Assembly (NCBI GenBank): GCA_022984795.1
Contig: JALIHJ010000004.1
Location: 278,853 to 342,852 of the forward strand
Length of the DNA: 64,000 bases
Direction: 5' to 3'
Origin: Fabrea salina
Lineage: Eukaryota; Ciliophora; Heterotrichea; Heterotrichida; Fabreidae
Of this stretch, positions 56,626-64,000 are shown one piece after another; position 1 is the first letter of the stretch; each line of letters starts with the position of its first letter. The notes beneath the pieces are model-generated. The model had not been told where the DNA came from. It did no database searches and was given only the letters and a program-made list of their open reading frames with translations. The translations under genes were made by a program, and so were the position numbers.

Positions 56626-56835
56626 AATGCTAAAGAAGCTTAAGCGACTGAAACAAATAGGCCATTTGCAATAGATGATTATACTGCTTGGCCTTTGTCA
56701 TCTAAACAATATGCAATTAAAGGAGAAACAATTGGTACCTCAAAACTGCTGTAAAAGACTAGAAGAGCTGTTTCTGGGTCAAGTCCACTACTAACTTGAA
56801 CAAATTAAACAAATCTACCTGGAGTAATAATAAAT

Positions 56836-58506
56836 ATGGACTGTCTCAATTGCAAACGCGCTCTCAAGGACACCTACGCTGTTTTTATGGGTCATAGACT
56901 CTGCATGGATTGCCATAAAACTGGGCAGTATCAGAGTGAAGAAGAAAAGTGCTTTGAGTGCCAGAATATTTTGGCAAAGACAATGCTTTTTTACTGTGAT
57001 GACATGCAGTTCAGATGCACTAAATGCAAAGCAGTAGAAAGCCAGGGCCCGTGCAGTAAGTGCGAGGAAAGCAAAAGCAACAAAATCAACTTCTTCCATA
57101 AAAATCAAATATTCTGTATCAGCTGTTGTTCTTCTTTCGAAGTATTTGAGTGCTTTATGTGTGGAATCAGCATGGCTTACAGTAAGACCAGCACTGACTC
57201 AGAAATGAACATCCTTTGCTTTCCTTGTCACAATCAGGTGGAACTTACTGAAACCAAGTGTAGGGTGTGCAACTTCAGTATGAGGAATTACTTTGTGCAC
57301 ACAACCACTACACTTTGCTTCAAATGCTATGACTGCACTCCTGCTAAAGTGTGCTTTAAAATTCACGGACACCGAAACCTGCTTCCTACTCAACTCGACT
57401 CAGAGGAAAAGGTTTTGTGCCAGGTGATGAGTGAGATCGACTTAACTCTTTGGTCACTCACTAAGTACATTTCAGACTCTTCAAAGTCACTAGAAATGAG
57501 GGCAAAGAGAAGAAGAGCAATTAAAGAATTCAGCCAAAACCTAAGAAGAAACTACCCTCAGGTGTTTGAGCAGTGCAGTCTTGAGGAATTCACCTACTAC
57601 AAAGGAACTGCCTTAGTAATCCAGACACTCTTCAATAAGCTGGATGAAGAAGACTTCCTCAGCTGCAGAGTTGAAGACTTTGGAGTCACCTGGAACTACA
57701 TGCAGCAAGTCAGTTTGTTAGGAATCTGGCTTAAGATCAAAAGCATTCAAGACAGACTCATGGAAATCTTTTTCTGTGACAGATTCCTGTACTACTTTGA
57801 CTTCAGGTGTCCAATAGCCTACATGTTCGAAACTACACTTCTCAAGCTAGAACGCCACAACTCCTCCGTGACAAAGCCTATTCCAGAAAGCACCAAGAAC
57901 TCAATATTCAGTGTCATGAACACTGAGTTTGTGAAGCAAAAGTACCTTGAAGAGTTGGAGCTAGAGAATAACTACACCCAAATACTTCAAGCTACTCTAG
58001 ACAAGACTTTCTTGTGCGACTACAATGTATTTGGGATATGCGGAGTGTCCTTGATGACTGGCAACTTAATCATCAAGGACTACCTAAGTGCTCCCAAAGA
58101 CTCTAACTCTGGTGAAGCTCCGTGTAAGAAGCCTAAGTACGAAGAAGATACTGACTTAGGCACTGCTTCAATTCTGATCTGCTTCATACACGAGTTTGCT
58201 CATGTCCTGGCTAGAGCTAAACTGGGCAGAGGAATTGACTTTGTAAGACTCGAAAACTCACCAGACAACTTCAAGTACAACCAAAAGAAAAAGGAAACTG
58301 GATTCTACATGGAGGAGAAACTACTAGGAGAACAAGAAACAAGGTCCCAAGTAGTGGTTGAAGACGCAGCAAGGATGATCCTGGACCCCAACAGTTGGGT
58401 TGATGGAATTGACCAAAGATTCCAACAACTCAACATGGACAGAAGCAACAAACTCAGTATGACTCTCAAACACAGAGACAGGCCCTTCTGTGGATTGCAT
58501 GAGTAG
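56836..58506 (+). CDS. LIM/Cys-rich protein with HEFAH zinc-metallopeptidase motif
   Basis: 556 residues. Residues 1-180 hold repeated CxxC pairs (CLNCKRAL, CMDCHK, CFECQNIL, CTKCKAVE, CFMCGIS, CRVCNFS) spaced like tandem LIM or related zinc fingers. A long helical middle follows. At H452-E453-H456 lies ILICFIHEFAHVLARAK, a zincin HExxH motif, with downstream Glu residues (YMEEKLLGEQE) that could supply the third ligand. The LIM-then-HExxH order recalls plant DA1 peptidases, but the rest does not match clearly. Subtelomeric and lower in GC than the housekeeping genes. Confidence 0.75.
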   Translation: MDCLNCKRALKDTYAVFMGHRLCMDCHKTGQYQSEEEKCFECQNILAKTMLFYCDDMQFRCTKCKAVESQGPCSKCEESKSNKINFFHKNQIFCISCCSSFEVFECFMCGISMAYSKTSTDSEMNILCFPCHNQVELTETKCRVCNFSMRNYFVHTTTTLCFKCYDCTPAKVCFKIHGHRNLLPTQLDSEEKVLCQVMSEIDLTLWSLTKYISDSSKSLEMRAKRRRAIKEFSQNLRRNYPQVFEQCSLEEFTYYKGTALVIQTLFNKLDEEDFLSCRVEDFGVTWNYMQQVSLLGIWLKIKSIQDRLMEIFFCDRFLYYFDFRCPIAYMFETTLLKLERHNSSVTKPIPESTKNSIFSVMNTEFVKQKYLEELELENNYTQILQATLDKTFLCDYNVFGICGVSLMTGNLIIKDYLSAPKDSNSGEAPCKKPKYEEDTDLGTASILICFIHEFAHVLARAKLGRGIDFVRLENSPDNFKYNQKKKETGFYMEEKLLGEQETRSQVVVEDAARMILDPNSWVDGIDQRFQQLNMDRSNKLSMTLKHRDRPFCGLHE

Positions 58507-60051
58507 TAATAATTCTATCTACTTTAAGTAATTCAGTAAGAGTAGTTAAATGCATGCTTGAGAGTCTACTTAGCACAAGTACTTTCAAAGTTATTGTTGT
58601 CTTTGCTACTTGATGTTGTTTAGCTATCAAGTGTTTTGCATTACTCTTAATAGACTACTTAGGGTGTTTAGTTTATTGATTTGATGAAGCATCCAGAAAG
58701 CTTCTTCATCTTGAATGACTTCTGTTCTTTATCAATTCCTTGTTTGTAGTTCTTCCTGAAACTTTCTAGAGATTCATTCCAATTAGGATTATGCAGTACA
58801 AACTCAGCTAGTTCTTGAACCCTAATAACTGAGTCTCTAACTGGTTACCATTTACTTTCTTGAGTCTCTTCGAAGGTGTTACTGAGTGTTCTTTTTGAGG
58901 AAGTTTCTGAGTCATTGTAATTCTTGGAGATAGACCAAACAAATGTACCGAGTGAGTCTTTACACACCTCTGAGTCTAATGCAAGTACTGGGTTACTTTC
59001 CATTTACGTAAAGACTAAGGATAGACAATATTCAGAGTTTGATTGCTTGTATGTAGAAGTTAGAACACTAGTATTTATACTAATATTCCCACTCCTTTTG
59101 ATTGAATGCTATTAGTGTTAGGGTTCTTAAATCCCAAGCTTAAAGCATCCACACTGCAATAGACTTACATACTTTAGAATTAGAACTCAAAGTTAAGAAG
59201 TTTTTAATGAGTTGTTATTCTGTTTGTTTATTGCTTCCTTATTGTTAGGGTGTGCTTTCACTAGGTCTCTAAAAACCTTGCTAGAATTAGTAAGTTATTT
59301 CAACTGAACAAAAACCTTTAGACTTCAGTCTAGGTACAATCCATCCTACCAGCATTTGTTGTTTCCTTCTTTTTAATACTCTAGTGTTAGCTTCCTTGGT
59401 TGTTCCTCGCTTCAATCCCCTTTCTTTTGTTGCAATCTGTGTGTGTTTGCCTTTTGCTTCTTTGTGAAGAAGTTCCCAGTGGTTTTAAACCCCTGCTAGT
59501 TAACTCAATAGCCCTTCACACAACTAGTCACGACATCAAGCTCTTCTTCTAACTACCTTGCAAGCATACGCTCTACAAAGCAAAGTCTAAGCATTGCAAA
59601 GTCCATCAAATCATTTCTTATTTTGACTACTTTAAGAATTATTCAACCAATACAGAGAAGTAACTATTCGTCTTCTCGTATCAATCTGTTGTCTAAGTTT
59701 TAAGTTCTGTTAGGTGAGACTCAGAGTTGTCTTCGTTGATTTCTTGCTTTGTTTGTACTGTGCATGAACATTGTGATTACTAGCTTAGTATGCAGATGCT
59801 CTAATTACTTATTCACAGCTATGTTCTCTTCAGACTTCTCTCTGATGGGTGTCCACTCATAACCTTCCAAGTTTACTCACTGCCTCCAGCCTTCTATGTC
59901 CTAGACTTTAACTTAGTAAACTCACATTGCTAATCAGAATCCCGTAGACTGTGACTCTAAGATCATCTTTCAGACATCACCCTAACCTATTGATTAATTC
60001 AACCAAGTCCTAGTTGCTATAACCCAGTCAAACTCATATCCCCCTAATTCA
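58507..60051. other. gene-poor AT-rich region with telomere-like fragments
   Basis: About 1.5 kb with no supported gene. It contains short telomere-like strings: TTAGGGTGTT (58659-58668), GTGTTAGGGT (59115-59124), TGTTAGGGTGT (59243-59253) and the C-strand form CACCCTAAC (59978-59986). A 63-codon ORF at 58924-59115 has no support. The repeated short motifs (variants of GAGTCT, AGTACTT) are typical of non-coding subtelomere. Confidence 0.55.
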
Positions 60052-61515
60052 ATGGCTAATAAAATGTTCAGTCGAGTCGTCCGCAACTTCCACAAGCTCA
60101 GAGTTCCCCAGGGATACTCCGGAGACTTGAGACTTTACAAGTTCAGATTCGAAAGGTTCACCCAGGGAGAGAATATCGCTGAAATAGGCGGAAAGTCCTT
60201 ATTCGCAAGCGGTGACGGCATTGTGTGGAAAAAGCTCAAGCAAGACAACCTCACTGTTGAGGAAGGTACAGAAATCTACGAAGTCGTCAACTTCCCTCCT
60301 TGGTTAAGAATGATTCCTCCGAATGCAGCTATATCCTTCCTCGCAGTCTTTGTAGCCTACCTGACCTACATGAACCAAAGGAAATTCAATAAAGAACAAC
60401 TTCAAAACAATAATATAGAGATCGGGCTTAAAGACCCCCAATTCAGCGTCCAAAAAATCAAAGAGACTCTGATCCAGCCCAAGCTAGCACCTAGAAGTAG
60501 AAGGTCCCTTGATTGAAAACCCTGAACTTACTCGAGAGTGGATCAACCACCTTGAAAAGCCTATCCGAAGGGGGGTTGACGTGGTCTACGGACCCAAAGG
60601 CATAGGCAAGTCTACCTTTATGGAGAGACTTTGCCATGTGCTGAGCAAACCTGACATGCTCAAAAAGTACTCAGACACTAAGACCCAGTTTGTTTCTGTG
60701 TACTTGGCAATGAAAAAACAACAAACAGGTGTATGGTCAACTTTCTACAGAGGATTGGGAGTAGAGGGTAATTCAACCAACGACGAAGTCCTGCTCCAAA
60801 AGTCTCTTAGGGAACTAATCGATCAAGGAAAAAAACCCGTTCTAATACTCGACGACCTCCAGAATATACTACCCAGAATTGATGACGATGTCAGAAGGTG
60901 CCAACTTCATCAAAGACCTGATACTCAGGTTTCACTGCAAGGGGACTAGCCAAAGTGATCCTACTCAGCAGTGATCAACACCTTCCGAGCCGAATTGGAT
61001 CACTCAGTACGATTGATGAAGGATGCGATGTGCATGACTTCTTGTTTAGTTACCAAGAAGGAGAAGAAGCTATCAACTGGATGAAACAAGTAGCACAAAT
61101 GTATGGGAGATCACCAACTACTGAAGAGTTACAAGTCTATTTGAAGTACCATGGATCTCTGAGAAAGTTCTACGAGTTCTGTGTTTACTCCAATGAAATG
61201 ACCTTGAGGGAGTACTTAAAAGAAAGCATCAAAAAGCGCTTAACTACACTGGAGACTCAAATCAATGATTCAAAAGTTGACGAATCTGAATTGGAAGAAT
61301 TGGTTAAGCCTCTTTTCCAAAACTCAGTAATGAAAATTCCCACCGATATGAAAAACTTGTTTCTAGGGCTTATTGAAGACAATTTGATGAGGAGACTAGA
61401 CATAAGGTCTATAACATTCAACTCAAGAGTCTCTGAATCAGCTATGAGGGTTTACTTCGGAGAGCACGGTGACTCGGAGTTCTTAAAAGAATTAATTAAC
61501 GAGCAAGATAACTAA
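60052..61515 (+). pseudogene. membrane-anchored P-loop ATPase, frame broken by three +1 shifts
   Basis: Pieces form one ~486-residue protein. A mitochondrial-presequence-like start (MFSRVVRNFHKLR), a transmembrane helix (AAISFLAVFVAYLTYM), then an ATPase domain with Walker A YGPKGIGKST and Walker B PVLILDDLQ, continuing to VILLSSDQHLPSRIG (sensor-like) and a helical C-terminus. The frame moves +1 near 60493 (KLAP to EVEGPLIENPELTREW), +1 near 60889-60893 (to EGANFIKDLILRFHCK) and +1 at the GGGG run 60941-60944. Either a decaying subtelomeric gene or base insertions in the assembly. Domain class resembles archaeal-type/STAND-like ATPases; exact family unknown. Confidence 0.7.
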
Positions 61516-63386
61516 TCTTACTAATTATCCAATTATTGATTAACTTGTTCGGTTGCTGGGTCTTGATGCATAATGATTTAGGGATATTCAGCAACAACTA
61601 CTTGGGTCAATCCGATTTAATACTAAACTAACATTACTATAACAAGTGTTTGATTCTGCAGTCTTTAAGTAGCATATCACGACTTGAGTTCTTTAAGCTA
61701 ACCGCTAAGTTGTATTGAGTGTTCTTTTTCAGTTACTTCTGAGTCCTTCTTTGTTAAACTCAACAACTTCTTTGTCATGCTTTGATTTTGAGTTCTAACT
61801 CAAGTACTTTATGGATGCTACACCCAGTTCATCTCTACAGAGTTCAGATTATCCAAAACTGAATTGGATTTAAAGTCTTCATTTACCTACCCTTAATAAT
61901 ACACCAGAAGTCTGTGATAGTATGCTTTGTTCAGTACCACTTTCTATCCTAGCTTCAGAAGTACTTGTTTGGAGCACCTAAAATTAGAAAACCTGTTAAG
62001 TACTTATGGAGTCTATTATTGACTGTACCTGGTTCTTGTCTTTTAGAAGACTCAGATAATTTAGGTTGCACTGTTACTTAATACTTCCTTCGAAATTCAC
62101 TCTAAGATCAAGGACATTTAGATCTACCAAACTTCTCTAACTTGGAATTCCTTTAGTGTGTGTTCTGTTTCTAGTTACCAATTAGGACATTACACACTAT
62201 GTAGTTTTTGTTCTTGTCTACCTATAAGTCTAGTACCAATGCATTCATTACACAACCCAAAGGACAAAATGCAGATAACTAGATGCTTTACTACTTGTTT
62301 ATGGTAGTTACTTCTTCAGTCTCTTTGATTTTGAGTTCTTCTTCAGGATCATGATCTTTGTTGCCAGAGTTTCTGAGCCTAAAAGTACTAAGATCTATAG
62401 TGTGCAGAAAATATGTTAGTTTAAAACTTAACTGAATACTTTCGTTTTTGAAGGTGCATAACGTTTAAAGGTACTCACAGTCTTAACTTTTGTTCTCTAG
62501 AAAACCCTTGAAGAATACTTAATCAAACAACCCAATGCAGCCTTTTGAAGTGTTTTGAATACTTTCTTTCAATACTCAGAACAACTGAAGAGACTTTGAA
62601 TTAACTTCATTGAACATTGATGACAACTAAAGACTTAGACCAAAGAACACTAATCCTGGAGAAGTACTTGACTGCTGAGAGAAGTGCATTGTCAAAGCAA
62701 TCAACCAACAAGACTCTAAAGAACTCTTTGGAGGTATTTAATAGAGTCAAGTTTGAAGTGAGTGCTTTGAATGTTACTACTTAGTAGTCATTGACTAATT
62801 GATTCCTTTTGTAAGTCTCTAAACTGCTTATATTCATGAGAAGGAACTATGTTGAGTGACTAAGTATTCAAGATTGCTAGGGTTTAGACTTCCCACTCAC
62901 TACTCAATTTAATCCTACTTCAATTAAACACTCAATCACCAATTATTATTGATGACTAGAGTGTCTTCTACTGAGTAACATTCAGAACTCACCATCTAAT
63001 AGACACTGCCTTAGTTATCTCTTAGTGATCTACTAAGTAACTACTTAACAACTCATTACTTAAGACTCCAGTGCTTGCTTTAGTTCACAGACATACCAAT
63101 ACTCTTATTTAGTAACCAGGTTATTGTGAGTGATGAGCAACCTTGTATCTGCCTCTCTGTTACTTGTGCATTCTACTTAGTCTTGTAGACTGTATTCAGA
63201 CATTCTAGTTTACTCACAAACTATTGAATGCTTTAAGTCATTCATATTCCATGTACTTATTCATTGCTTAGTTCCAACACTGTTGTTTACTCTAAGTACT
63301 CAGAAATTACTTCATCTACTTTACTGATTTAAACTATGTCTCATACTTGATCTATAAACTAACTTACAATACTCCATTACTATTTA
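61516..63386. other. non-coding subtelomere
   Basis: About 1.9 kb of AT-rich sequence with no open frame of note, no tRNA signature and no large repeat seen. It joins the telomere directly. Confidence 0.7.
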
Positions 63387-64000
63387 GTTAGGGTGTTAGG
63401 GTGTTAGGGTGTTAGGGTGTTAGGGTGTTAGGGTGTTAGGGTGTTAGGGTGTTAGGGTGTTAGGGTGTTAGGGTGTTAGGGTGTTAGGGTGTTAGGGTGT
63501 TAGGGTGTTAGGGTGTTAGGGTGTTAGGGTGTTAGGGTGTTAGGGTGTTAGGGTGTTAGGGTGTTAGGGTGTTAGGGTGTTAGGTGTGTTAGGGTGTTAG
63601 GGTGTTAGGGTGTTAGGGTGTTAGGGTGTTAGGGTGTTAGGGTGTTAGGGTGTTAGGGTGTTAGGGTGTTAGGGTGTTAGGGTGTTAGGGTGTTAGGGTG
63701 TTAGGGTGTTAGGGTGTTAGTGGTGTTAGGGTGTTAGGGTGTTAGGGTGTTAGGGTGTTAGGGTGTTAGGGTGTTAGGGTGTTAGGGTGTTAGGGTGTTA
63801 GAGGGTGTTAGGGGTGTGGGTGTTAGGGTGTTAGGGTGTTAGGGTGTTAGGGTGTTAGGGTGTTAGGGTGTTAGGGTGTTAGGGTGTTAGGGTGTTAGGG
63901 TGTTAGGGTGTTAGGGTGTTAGGGTGTTAGGGTGTTAGGGTGTTAGGGTGTTAGGGTGTTAGGGTGTTAGGGTGTTAGGGTGTTAGGGTGTTAGGGTGTT
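63387..64000 (+). repeat. telomere, (TGTTAGGG)n
   Basis: About 77 copies of an 8-base unit (TGTTAGGG, i.e. CCCTAACA on the other strand) run to the window end, G-rich strand 3'-ward, as at a right chromosome end. Three variant patches occur: a shortened TAGG then TGTG around 63580-63590, TTAGTGGTG around 63717-63724, and GAGGGTGTTAGGGGTGTGGG at 63801-63820. The repeat is the one described for heterotrich ciliates such as Stentor and Blepharisma. Confidence 0.97.

Noticed and set aside
58924-59115. 63-codon ORF in the subtelomere
   Set aside because: No homology, no neighbouring exon, poor codon use and a region rich in stops; indistinguishable from chance.
63387-64000. Tandem array as a CRISPR or satellite array
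   Set aside because: Eight-base unit without spacers, at the sequence end, matching the known heterotrich telomere unit.

Overview
This is a nuclear chromosome end from a ciliate, most likely the macronuclear genome of a heterotrich close to Stentor. The last ~0.6 kb is a G-strand telomere of TGTTAGGG repeats. The genes use the standard code: housekeeping reading frames run full length, and TGA acts as a stop at several gene ends. They are interrupted only by 15- or 16-nt GT..AG introns and lie a few to a few tens of bases apart on both strands. Telomere repeat, intron length and standard code together fit Stentor better than Blepharisma, which reads TGA as Trp. The species assignment is inference.

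Layout. 1-20.6 kb: conserved cell-biology genes (Sec14-like protein, Dim1, H2A.Z, acid-ceramidase-like amidase, PHD/chromodomain protein, SVIP, START, LSm6, Rpn8, H2A, two twin-CX9C proteins, Rab2, Aster/GRAMD1, OSCA/TMEM63, SAM synthetase, MOK kinase). A frameshifted dCache-HAMP receptor gene sits among them. 20.7-23.7 kb: a FYVE/CaaX protein, then four relatives of the IFI6/IFI27 (ISG12) membrane family with a Zim17/DNLZ gene among them. 23.7-48.5 kb: ankyrin-SAM, MT-A70-like, PP2C, kelch-BTB, GCN5, Rdx fusion, EF-hand two-pore channel, AHCY, CYB5D1, CFAP43, VDAC and CDT1. 48.5-56.1 kb: lipid enzyme, lipid-anchored and CX9C proteins, MDR reductase, Yippee, RING-H2, MAK11 and a membrane-anchored stand-alone E2 catalytic domain. 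56.1-63.4 kb is gene-poor and AT-rich: a possible structured RNA, a Cys-rich HEFAH zincin, a frameshifted ATPase gene, and non-coding subtelomere holding telomere-like fragments. 63.4-64 kb: telomere.

How the genes fit together. There is no operon-like pathway. Two enzymes of the methyl cycle (SAM synthetase, AHCY) lie in the same window as an MT-A70-like protein and GCN5. Several genes are ciliary (CFAP43, CYB5D1, MOK) or mitochondrial (twin-CX9C, DNLZ, VDAC). The unusual parts are the IFI6/27-like cluster, the zincin, the stand-alone E2 domain, and a set of lineage-specific genes that repeatedly need +1 frame changes. Fourteen mini-introns were placed by restoring frame and family homology. 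All twelve 15-nt introns carry an A at position 10.
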